Shown in pieces: positions 17,621-24,926 of a stretch of DNA of 27,778 nt (within the stretch, counting starts at the first letter, position 1; every line of letters begins with the position of its first letter). The position numbers and the translations under genes are program-made. Origin of the DNA: Epsilonproteobacteria bacterium UBA6211 (lineage in GTDB: Bacteria; Campylobacterota; Campylobacteria; Campylobacterales; Arcobacteraceae); assembly GCA_002421845.1 (NCBI GenBank), contig DISL01000041.1:12186-39963 (forward strand). Direction: 5' to 3'. The notes under the pieces were generated by a model. It was not told the DNA's origin. It worked only from the letters and a program-made list of their open reading frames with translations, and made no database searches.

Positions 17621-19099
17621 TTGAAAAGTCTAAATGCTTTCTTTATTATAACTTTTACAACCGTATTTTTGTTTACATATCTTGCATATGAACTTGTTAT
17701 TTCCCAAAATAAAATATCTACCCTATCAAGTAAGACAAAAGATGAATCTTTTTCGGGAATTGCTTCAAAAATAAGATTTGTAGTGAATATGAATAGACTA
17801 AAAACAGCCGGTGATATTATACATAGCTCTTCTGAGGAAAAAGAGAGATTAAAGGCTAGAGTTACAGCTCAAGTTATTGCTTTTGACCCGATATTTGATG
17901 AAAATCAAGAACTAAAAAACGAAGTAAACAATATATGGAAAGATATGAAAACTATATATTCTCTCAAAAATCAAATAGATACTATTCTTAATAATGCGAC
18001 TACATCTTTTACGGCAATACAAAACTTAACACTGGATTCACAATTTAGCTTTATTAGGGATTCTATTAAACTTATTATTGAGAAAAAACATTTATCAAAT
18101 ACCAATATGATTATACTATACATGAATAATATGGATAATGACACCAAAAAGACCCCTATATTCAAACAAATGTATCATTTATCAGAATTATTATTAAGTG
18201 CACATATCATGGAAACGGAAGCTAACAGCTTGTGGAAAGTAAAATCTGAGACTATAGATTCTATACAACAAACAATGAATACGGTTACCATACAAGCAAC
18301 GGAATCTGGGATAGAGCAAGTATTAGAAATTTCGCAAAGTGCCGATAATTCAAAACATAATATTTTTGTGATTGTATTAATCATAGGTTTATTGTTTACC
18401 ATTTTAGGTGTTTTACTATATTTCTTCGTTTTTGCACCTATTATAAGGATAACAAATGTACTCCATAGTATTGAAAACGGTGAAGAAAATATACCTATAA
18501 ACAAAGAGTTATTAGTAGAAATTGACGAAATCGGAAAAGCTACTACACTTGTCAAAAATACTTTAAATAATATTCAACAGCAACAAATTTTACTTGAAAC
18601 CTTAGCAACAACAGATCAATTAACAGGAATTTACAATCGAAGATATTTTTTTGATATTGCAAATAAAGAACTAAGTAGAGTAAAAAGACACCATACTTTA
18701 TGTTCTTTACTTATGTTAGATATTGACTATTTCAAAAATATTAATGACAGGTATGGACATAATATTGGAGATGAAGCACTAAAACTTTTTTCAAAAACAA
18801 TATCTTCCCTTTTGAGAGATAATGATATTTTTGCAAGAATCGGCGGTGAGGAATTCGTAATATTATTACTTGACACTAGCCAAGAACAAGCCTTCAATAA
18901 AGGATTGGAAATCATCAAATCCATTGAAAAATTGAGTATAAATACCGATCAAAACGGTTTATTAAAATTTACTGTAAGTATTGGGGTAAGTTCTCTCAAT
19001 GTGGATGATATTGAAATACAATGTGCCATATCAAGAGCCGATAATGCACTCTATAAAGCAAAAACCCAAGGAAGAAATAAAGTAGTTATGTACGAATAA
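17621..19099 (+). CDS. Membrane diguanylate cyclase (periplasmic helical sensor, HAMP, GGDEF)
   Basis: 492 residues starting at TTG 17621, supported by an AAAAGAG site 6 nt upstream. Transmembrane helices at about 5-27 and 247-271 enclose a ~220-residue, mostly helical periplasmic domain. A HAMP-like linker (272-325) leads to the GGDEF domain (330-490). The active site is GGEEF (408-412), and RDND (399-402) fits the RxxD inhibitory site at the right distance, so the enzyme should make c-di-GMP and be limited by product. It is the second gene of a two-gene operon behind a periplasmic binding protein, probably its signal-sensing partner. Its stop codon abuts the convergent phosphoribosyltransferase stop with no gap. 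Confidence 0.93.
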   Translation: MKSLNAFFIITFTTVFLFTYLAYELVISQNKISTLSSKTKDESFSGIASKIRFVVNMNRLKTAGDIIHSSSEEKERLKARVTAQVIAFDPIFDENQELKNEVNNIWKDMKTIYSLKNQIDTILNNATTSFTAIQNLTLDSQFSFIRDSIKLIIEKKHLSNTNMIILYMNNMDNDTKKTPIFKQMYHLSELLLSAHIMETEANSLWKVKSETIDSIQQTMNTVTIQATESGIEQVLEISQSADNSKHNIFVIVLIIGLLFTILGVLLYFFVFAPIIRITNVLHSIENGEENIPINKELLVEIDEIGKATTLVKNTLNNIQQQQILLETLATTDQLTGIYNRRYFFDIANKELSRVKRHHTLCSLLMLDIDYFKNINDRYGHNIGDEALKLFSKTISSLLRDNDIFARIGGEEFVILLLDTSQEQAFNKGLEIIKSIEKLSINTDQNGLLKFTVSIGVSSLNVDDIEIQCAISRADNALYKAKTQGRNKVVMYE

Positions 19100-19534
19100 C
19101 TAAAACTTTTCCCAAAAAAACTCTATCCAATCGGTTGCTTCATTTACACTAAAGTCAGGCTCTATTTTTGCGGTTTTTTTATAAAAAAGCGTTGCTGTTT
19201 TGATTTGAAGTTTTGGATATTTGGCTTTTAATACTTTTATAACCTCTTCTATCGTATCTCCGCTATCTATAATATCATCAACAAGTAAAATAGTATTATA
19301 TCTCTCCAAATCAGGGATATTAAATATATGGATGTCATCTAGTTTTTTTGTATCATTATAGTGAATGGAGTTTATCGTATAAAAGTTTCTAATATCTAGT
19401 AGGCTTGATATAAAATGTCCGAAAGTCACTCCACCCCTTGCTATAGCCACAACGGCTTCGGGAGAATAAACTCTTATATCTTTTTCAAGCGATTTAACAT
19501 CTTTGATAAATTGTGAGTAAGAATAATGTATCAT
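19100..19534 (-). CDS. Phosphoribosyltransferase, xanthine/hypoxanthine-guanine type
   Basis: 144 residues. The PRPP-binding loop is LLVDDIIDSGDTIEE (83-97), and an upstream ARGG (32-35) plus terminal WIEFFWEKF match the Gpt-like branch that salvages purine bases with PRPP. Substrate preference between xanthine, guanine and hypoxanthine cannot be told from the sequence. The ATG at 19534 lacks a visible Shine-Dalgarno sequence; instead a stable hairpin lies only about 6 nt upstream, at the end of typA on the same strand. Readthrough from typA or an internal control of initiation is therefore possible. Confidence 0.85.
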   Translation of the reverse strand: MIHYSYSQFIKDVKSLEKDIRVYSPEAVVAIARGGVTFGHFISSLLDIRNFYTINSIHYNDTKKLDDIHIFNIPDLERYNTILLVDDIIDSGDTIEEVIKVLKAKYPKLQIKTATLFYKKTAKIEPDFSVNEATDWIEFFWEKF

Positions 19535-19540
19535 ATAAGT

Positions 19541-19573
19541 TAAATAATAAGGGTGTTTCCACCCTATTATTTA
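19541..19573 (-). terminator. Hairpin between typA and the phosphoribosyltransferase gene
   Basis: GGGTG (19551-19555) pairs with CACCC (19560-19564) over a four-base loop. The stem extends with A/U pairs on both sides (19541-19550 with 19565-19573, one bulged base). In the minus direction it starts in the typA stop codon and ends in a U-rich TTATTATTTAA run, as in an intrinsic terminator. The next start codon follows at once. Confidence 0.65.
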
Positions 19574-21379
19574 GTCTCCTTTTTTAGTAGCTCTTTTTCT
19601 TTTGTTTGGATCAAGCTCTCTTTTTCTAACTCTGATAGAAATAGGAGTAACTTCTACAAGTTCATCATCTTCAATCCATTCTAAAGCACTCTCTAGTGAA
19701 TGGCTTTTTGGTGGAACAAGTTTGATAGCTTCATCCGCCCCACTACTTCTAACATTTGATTGTGCTTTACCTTTTATTGGGTTTACATCAAGGTCATTGT
19801 CTTTTGAGTGTTCACCGATAACCATACCGATATACACTTTATCTTGAGGTTTTATGAACATCATACCTCTGTCTTGTAGGTTAAATATAGAATATCCAAC
19901 AGCCACACCGTTTTCCATAGAAACTAGTGCACCATTTTTTCTACTTTCAACAGTACCGCTATATGCACGGAATTCTAAGAATGAGTGATTTAATACACCC
20001 TCACCTTTTGTATCCGTTAAGAACTCTGTTCTATATCCGATAAGTCCACGTGCAGGAATCTCAAACTCTATCCTTGTAAAACCGATACCCATTGGAACCA
20101 TATTTGTCATTAAAGCTTTTCTTCTACCTAATTTTTCTATAACAGTACCGCTGAATTCATCTGGAACGTCAACAACTAGGTGCTCAAATGGCTCCATTTT
20201 AACGCCATTTTCTTCTTTTAGGATAACTTCCGGTCTTCCTATAGAAAACTCAAAACCTTCTCTTCTCATATTTTCTGCCAAAATAGTAATTTGAAGCTCA
20301 CCTCTTCCGTTTACTTTAAATTTACCTTCACCAACTTGCTCATAGTTCATAGCAATGTTTGTGTTCATTTCAGCTTCAAGTCTTTCTTGAATTTTGTTTG
20401 AAGTAACAAATTTCCCTTCAGTTCCAGCTAAAGGAGAATCATTTACTGCAAAAGTAACACTAAGAGTAGGCTCTTCTATGTGCATCGGGTCTAGAGGCAT
20501 TGGATTAGTAGGGTCACAAAGGCTATCACCTACGTCAATAGTTTCAAAACCTGCAACTGCAACTATATCACCTGCTCCTGCTGTTTTGATTTCTATTCTC
20601 TCAAGACCTTTAAAACCGATAAGTTTTGAAACTCTTCCTCTTACTTTTTCACCGTCTGCTTTTACAAGCATTACAGTTTCACCTAAAGAAATAGTACCGT
20701 TGAAAATTCTAGAAATTCCTATTTTACCGATATAGCTATCATAATCAAGTGTGAAAACTTGAAGTTGAAGACCATTTTCATCAGCACCTTTTGGAGCCGG
20801 TACTTCTTTTAATATTGTTTGAAATAATGGTGTTAAATCTTTATCTTCATCTTCAAGAGCATATTTAGCAAAACCATTTCTAGCAGCTGCGTAGATTACC
20901 GGGAATTCTAATTGTTCTTCAGTTGCACCCATTTGATCAAAAAGGTCAAATACTTCATCTACAACACGATCTGGCTCAGCAGCCGGTTTGTCTATTTTGT
21001 TTACAACTACGATTGGTCTGTGTCCTAAAGCCAAAGCTTTTTTAACAACGAATTTTGTTTGAGGCATAACACCTTCTTGTGCATCAACAAGAAGTAAAAC
21101 GGAGTCAACCATCTTAAGAACCCTCTCAACCTCTCCACCGAAATCGGCGTGTCCTGGAGTATCTATGATGTTGATTCTATAACCTTCATAGTCAATAGCT
21201 GTATTTTTAGCTAGGATTGTAATACCTCTTTCTTTTTCGATAGCATTGCTATCCATAACTCTCTCTGCTACTTCTTGGTGAGCTGAAAATGTACCTGATT
21301 GTCTAAGTAGTCCATCTACTAGGGTAGTTTTACCGTGGTCAACGTGTGCAATAACTGCGATATTTCTAATTTGTTTCAA
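19571..21379 (-). CDS. typA: Ribosome-associated GTPase TypA/BipA
   Basis: 602 residues, normal length for TypA/BipA, an EF-G-like translational GTPase that binds the ribosome and matters in stress and ribosome assembly. G1 AHVDHGKTT (11-19), G3 DTPGHADFGGEVERV and G4 NKID are intact. EF-Tu domain-2-like, EF-G domain III and V-like and the TypA-specific C-terminal region (AGTEGKFVTS, RGLIGYRTEFLTDTKGEG, SIFNLQDRG) follow. The start is TTG at 21379, preceded by AAAAGGAA at about 5 nt; no in-frame ATG fits the family N-terminus better. It is divergent from thyX. Confidence 0.96.
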   Translation of the reverse strand: MKQIRNIAVIAHVDHGKTTLVDGLLRQSGTFSAHQEVAERVMDSNAIEKERGITILAKNTAIDYEGYRINIIDTPGHADFGGEVERVLKMVDSVLLLVDAQEGVMPQTKFVVKKALALGHRPIVVVNKIDKPAAEPDRVVDEVFDLFDQMGATEEQLEFPVIYAAARNGFAKYALEDEDKDLTPLFQTILKEVPAPKGADENGLQLQVFTLDYDSYIGKIGISRIFNGTISLGETVMLVKADGEKVRGRVSKLIGFKGLERIEIKTAGAGDIVAVAGFETIDVGDSLCDPTNPMPLDPMHIEEPTLSVTFAVNDSPLAGTEGKFVTSNKIQERLEAEMNTNIAMNYEQVGEGKFKVNGRGELQITILAENMRREGFEFSIGRPEVILKEENGVKMEPFEHLVVDVPDEFSGTVIEKLGRRKALMTNMVPMGIGFTRIEFEIPARGLIGYRTEFLTDTKGEGVLNHSFLEFRAYSGTVESRKNGALVSMENGVAVGYSIFNLQDRGMMFIKPQDKVYIGMVIGEHSKDNDLDVNPIKGKAQSNVRSSGADEAIKLVPPKSHSLESALEWIEDDELVEVTPISIRVRKRELDPNKRKRATKKGD

Positions 21380-21513
21380 AGTGTTCCTTTTGTTTAATAA
21401 ATAAATTCCAATTATTTATTTAAATTTTCGCGATTATACTAAAAGTTTGCTTAAAAGCTATTTAGTTTGATTACAAGTCAACAATCTTGTAAAAGGAGAT
21501 ATTTCCCTCTTTA

Positions 21514-21537
21514 GTTTAATTAAACATTCAATATAAT
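21514..21537 (+). promoter_or_regulatory. Candidate thyX promoter with 12-bp palindrome
   Basis: TATAAT (21532-21537) is a consensus -10 placing the transcript start about 20 bp before the thyX ATG. Just upstream, GTTTAATTAAAC (21514-21525) is a perfect palindrome in the spacer, a possible repressor site. The rest of the 185-bp gap (21380-21564) is AT-rich and must also hold the typA promoter. Confidence 0.4.
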
Positions 21538-21564
21538 TATCATAAATATTTTTAGGAAGTGCCT

Positions 21565-22170
21565 ATGAAAGTTACATTATTAAACTACACCCCGCTAGTA
21601 ATCTGTTCAAATGCTATAAGAACTTGTTGGCAAAGTTTTGATAAAAGCGACAATGGCGGTGAAGCTGATATGGCTTTGATTGATAGAGTCGGAAATAAAT
21701 TCAAACACTCTTCAACGCTAGAACATATCACTTACAATTTTTATATCGCAGGGATTAGTCGTGCTTTGTTGCAAGAACTTGCACGTCATAGGATGGCTAG
21801 TTTATCGGTAAAATCTACTAGATATACTTTAAAAGAACTCAAAGAGTGTAGTGACATAGACTACAGTAAATTTTTGGTATGTACGGGTAATGATGCCGTA
21901 GATAGTGCATCAAGAATGGCATTAGATAATCTACAAAAAATACTTCAAAGCGGTGTAGGCAATGACATAGCAAAATACTGTCTTCCTGAAAGCTATAAAA
22001 CAGAACTTAGCTGGACTATAAATGCTAGAAGTTTACAAAACTTTTTGAGCCTTAGAAGCTCTAAATCAGCTCTTTGGGAGATAAGAAATCTAGCTAATAC
22101 GGTATATGAAAGCCTACCTGAAGACCATAAATATCTTTTTGAGAAGTGTATAAACAACGAAGAACATTGA
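21565..22170 (+). CDS. thyX: Flavin-dependent thymidylate synthase ThyX
   Basis: 201 residues from ATG 21565. A GTG six bases earlier is in frame, but it lies in the AGGAAG ribosome site (21554-21559), so ATG is preferred. The ThyX signature RHR-x7-S is present: Arg74, His75, Arg76 and Ser84 (RHRMASLSVKS). The enzyme methylates dUMP to dTMP using methylene-tetrahydrofolate, FAD and NADPH, replacing ThyA. NARSLQNFLSLR near residue 150 is the second conserved substrate-binding segment. ThyX rather than ThyA is usual in Campylobacterota. The gene is convergent with ruvC, with a palindromic element between them. Confidence 0.96.
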   Translation: MKVTLLNYTPLVICSNAIRTCWQSFDKSDNGGEADMALIDRVGNKFKHSSTLEHITYNFYIAGISRALLQELARHRMASLSVKSTRYTLKELKECSDIDYSKFLVCTGNDAVDSASRMALDNLQKILQSGVGNDIAKYCLPESYKTELSWTINARSLQNFLSLRSSKSALWEIRNLANTVYESLPEDHKYLFEKCINNEEH

Positions 22171-22248
22171 GTTTAGGTAATAGTTGGTAGGTAGTAGAGA
22201 GTAGTAATTATTGGTGTATTATTAATTTAATTGTCTGATAATAATCCC

Positions 22249-22396
22249 TAAAAGGGTGATTTAGGGTAGGTATTTTTAGGATAGTTCAAGGCGGATATTG
22301 TGTAAAATCTAGGAGTTTACTGTAGTAAATGACGACGATTTTATATGATATCCAACACAGAAATATTCAAAAAGAACGCCCCAAATCACCCTTTTA
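22249..22396. repeat. TA-flanked imperfect palindromic element, MITE-like
   Basis: Inverted ends TAAAAGGGTGATTT are exact over 14 bp (22249-22262 and complement of 22383-22396). Similarity continues inward, with mostly G-T compatible differences, to a second paired block (22293-22309 against 22337-22353, 17 pairs allowing wobble). The centre is the short dyad TTTACTGTAGTAAA (22316-22329). Each outer end starts with TA, as expected of a Tc1/mariner or IS630-type target duplication. No coding capacity. It could also serve as a two-way terminator for thyX and ruvC. Confidence 0.6.
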
Positions 22397-22856
22397 CTCG
22401 TTGGGAGTGAGTTATGGCTACGGCTATAGCATCCGTAATATCTAACGGCTTTATCTCTTGTTTAATCCCAAGCAAAGTTTTTACCATAAAAGCAACCTGC
22501 TCTTTTGCTGCCTTACCGTTTCCGGTAACCGCCTTTTTTACTTGCAAAGGTGTATATTCACTAAAATTACCTATCTCTTGTAATATTTTCAAAGACAATG
22601 CACCCCTAAATTGAGCCAGTTTTATGACAGTTTTTGGATTAAAAGCATAAAATATATCTTCTATGGCTACCTCATCAACTTTATGCTTTTTTAAAATAAA
22701 ATCTATAGCCTCAACAAGCTCCATAATCTGCTCTTGTAGTATTTTTGATTTAATCTTTATAAGACCTGCTTCAACTAACCTTTTTTTAGTACCTACCAAC
22801 TCCAAGATAGAGTATCCGCAGTTAATCGTCCCAGGGTCAATACCCAAAATAATCAT
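22386..22856 (-). CDS. ruvC: Holliday junction resolvase RuvC
   Basis: 156 residues, slightly shorter than E. coli RuvC (173). The catalytic acids are in place: Asp7 (GIDPG), Glu66 (AIEDIF), Asp139 and Asp142 (LDITDA), with His150 near the end. RuvC cleaves Holliday junctions as a dimer with RuvAB. The ATG overlaps the stop of the HD-GYP gene by 4 bp (ATGA), so the two are translationally coupled. The final Lys-Gly and stop codon fall inside the inverted end of the palindromic element, so the C-terminus may have been trimmed or rewritten by its insertion. All catalytic residues lie upstream of that point. Confidence 0.95.
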   Translation of the reverse strand: MIILGIDPGTINCGYSILELVGTKKRLVEAGLIKIKSKILQEQIMELVEAIDFILKKHKVDEVAIEDIFYAFNPKTVIKLAQFRGALSLKILQEIGNFSEYTPLQVKKAVTGNGKAAKEQVAFMVKTLLGIKQEIKPLDITDAIAVAITHSQRVKG

Positions 22857-24694
22857 CTTCGCTCTATCCCTAGAGGATCCAACTCTTCATACTCATCCGT
22901 GTATGTATTTCTAATAACTAAAAATCTATCAAGATTATCGAAAAACAAATCAATTAAAACAGGGTCAAAATGTCTTCCTCTTTCTTCCTTAAAAAGATTT
23001 AGTATTTTATCAAGTTCCCACGCTTTTTTATAACATCTATCACTTCCTAGAGCATCAAATACATCGGCTATTGCAGTTATTCTTCCGAATATATGTATCT
23101 CTTCACCTTTAAGACCTCTTGGGTAACCGCTACCATCATATTTTTCATGATGTTCATAGGCAATAGTAGCAGATGTTTTTAATAGTTTTCTATCACTACC
23201 GTTTAACATATTAAAACCAATAACAGCGTGATTTTTCATTATCTCAAACTCTTCAGGTGTAAACTTTGCCGGTTTATTTAATATGGCATCAGGAATCCCT
23301 ATTTTTCCTATATCATGCATTGGTGAAGCTATTTTTAACAACTCTGCTTCAACTTCATCTAGTCCATATAAAAGTGCTAATAATTTTGAATATTCGGCTA
23401 CCCTTTTTACGTGGTTACCTGTCTCTTTACTTCTTGCCTCACCTATACTTCCAAGGGAAAATATTACATCTTTTTGGGTATCTTCTATCTCTTTATGAAG
23501 CTCGATAATTTCAGATACATCTTTACCTATACCCATGAATTCGGTAATCATACCATTTATATCTTTAATGGCTTTGAATGTAAAGTCCATATAGAAAGTT
23601 TTTCCATCTTTGTTTATACACTCTACTACACCTATCCACTGCCCTATTTCCTCTACGGTTTCTAAATGGTTTTTTATCTCTTCTTTTTTATTCTCTTTTA
23701 CGATATTAAAAAAGTTTTTACCGAGTAAATCATCTTTTTGGTAACCGCTTACAATCAAAAACTTATCGTTGACGAATGTTATATTATGACTAATATTATC
23801 TATTCTAATCAAAGATGTTGCAAGATTTAGAGCCGTCTCATACTCTTTTACTAAGTGCATTTTATTTTTTAAGTCTAAGTCGGTTGAGTTTAATTTGGTT
23901 TCTAAAACCTCTTTATAGCTTTCAAGCTCTGTAATATCGTGTCTTATACCTATAAATTCATCTATTTCACCGTCAGGGTTCAAAATAGGAACAACCGTAG
24001 TATTTACAACATACATACTACCATCTTTTGCAAGATTTTTTATTTTACCTTGCCATATTTTTTTGTCTTCTTTTATTGTTTTCCACATATCTTTAAATGC
24101 TTCTTTTGGCATATCAGGATGTCTCACGATATTATGAGGCTTACCGATAAGTTCATCCCTATGATATTTGGAAATAGTACAAAAAGTATCATTAACATAA
24201 GTAATATTACCTTTGATATCTGTCTTTGACAAAATTGAAGATTCATCAACGGCAAGTTTGTACTGCTCTAACAATTTTAAAGTTTTTTGATATTCTCTTC
24301 TCTCTTCAATTTTTTTTGTATGTTTATTAATCCTATCAATCAAATCAGTAATTTTAACCGGCTTGAAAAGATAATCATTTACAACGTCTATTTTACTAGC
24401 TTGTAAAAAATACTCTTCTTGAGAATATGCAGAAATTATTATTGCAGGAGTTTCAGGTTTTAAAAGTTTTATTTCACGCAACATCTCAAAACCATTCATA
24501 TAGGGCATATTTATATCTGTAATTACCAAATCAAAATTTCCGGCTCTAAATTTTTCTAAACCATCCCTACCGTCAACGGCCATCTCTACTTTTTCACAAA
24601 GCATTGATAATATATTGAATATCTCATTTCTTATCAACTCTTCATCTTCAACATAAAGGATAGATATATCTCTTTTTTGTAATTGACTTTTCAC
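22853..24694 (-). CDS. Response regulator REC-PAS-PAS-HD-GYP, probable c-di-GMP phosphodiesterase
   Basis: 613 residues. The receiver domain (8-128) has Glu16/Asp17, phosphoacceptor Asp60 (LVITDINMPYMNG) and Lys111. PAS domains follow at about 142-260 and 285-398. The HD-GYP domain (about 405-600) has His460-Asp461 (MHDIGKIGIP) and the full HHEKYDGSGYP motif (515-525). HD-GYP enzymes hydrolyse c-di-GMP at a metal centre, and the motif here is intact. The start is GTG at 24694, with GGAG six bases upstream; the nearby ATG at 24696 is immediately followed by TGA in its frame. No partner kinase is adjacent. The start region overlaps DnaA-box-like sequences of the origin. ruvC follows with 4-bp overlap. 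Confidence 0.94.
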   Translation of the reverse strand: MKSQLQKRDISILYVEDEELIRNEIFNILSMLCEKVEMAVDGRDGLEKFRAGNFDLVITDINMPYMNGFEMLREIKLLKPETPAIIISAYSQEEYFLQASKIDVVNDYLFKPVKITDLIDRINKHTKKIEERREYQKTLKLLEQYKLAVDESSILSKTDIKGNITYVNDTFCTISKYHRDELIGKPHNIVRHPDMPKEAFKDMWKTIKEDKKIWQGKIKNLAKDGSMYVVNTTVVPILNPDGEIDEFIGIRHDITELESYKEVLETKLNSTDLDLKNKMHLVKEYETALNLATSLIRIDNISHNITFVNDKFLIVSGYQKDDLLGKNFFNIVKENKKEEIKNHLETVEEIGQWIGVVECINKDGKTFYMDFTFKAIKDINGMITEFMGIGKDVSEIIELHKEIEDTQKDVIFSLGSIGEARSKETGNHVKRVAEYSKLLALLYGLDEVEAELLKIASPMHDIGKIGIPDAILNKPAKFTPEEFEIMKNHAVIGFNMLNGSDRKLLKTSATIAYEHHEKYDGSGYPRGLKGEEIHIFGRITAIADVFDALGSDRCYKKAWELDKILNLFKEERGRHFDPVLIDLFFDNLDRFLVIRNTYTDEYEELDPLGIERR

Positions 24695-24827
24695 ATATTA
24701 CTCCATATTTCACTTAAGAAGATTATACAACTTTTACACTTACTTATCTATAAAAGTGAATTTTTTATAAAACTATTCACATTTTCACATATATTTTTTT
24801 AACTTATTCACGTAAATAGTGAAACTT

Positions 24828-24897
24828 TTCAAATAAAGTAAATCTTTTCTTTGATTTTTAATATAAATAAAGATATAATAGGCTTCAAATAAAGTAA
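24828..24897. repeat. 14-bp exact direct repeat bracketing the AT-rich origin segment
   Basis: TTCAAATAAAGTAA occurs at 24828-24841 and again at 24884-24897, offset by 56 bp. The copies flank the AT-rich stretch and the dnaA -10 candidate. Confidence 0.75.
24874..24880 (+). promoter_or_regulatory. Candidate -10 element of dnaA
   Basis: TATAATA about 47 bp before the dnaA ATG is the best promoter -10 in the region. It lies between the two copies of the 14-bp repeat and downstream of the DnaA boxes, so origin binding by DnaA could repress its own gene. Confidence 0.5.
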
Positions 24898-24926
24898 TTT
24901 TTGAAAGTAGAGATACTAGAGGATAT

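Larger units (their letters stand above)
24688..24926. other. oriC1: DnaA boxes and AT-rich unwinding region upstream of dnaA
   Basis: Nine-base DnaA boxes with the TTCAC core used in Campylobacterota are seen at 24688-24696 (TTTTCACAT), 24707-24715 (ATTTCACTT), 24774-24782 (TATTCACAT), 24782-24790 (TTTTCACAT) and 24805-24813 (TATTCACGT), plus reversed at 24754-24762 and 24817-24825. The segment 24826-24900 is extremely AT-rich and is the best candidate for strand opening. The arrangement fits an origin, but activity is inferred. Confidence 0.8.

Noticed and set aside
21559..21564. GTG as the thyX start
   Set aside because: The GTG overlaps the AGGAAG ribosome site itself; the ATG at 21565 has correct spacing and matches the family N-terminus.
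24694..24696. ATG at 24696 as the start of the HD-GYP gene
   Set aside because: Its next codon is TGA; the frame that encodes the receiver domain starts with GTG at 24694.
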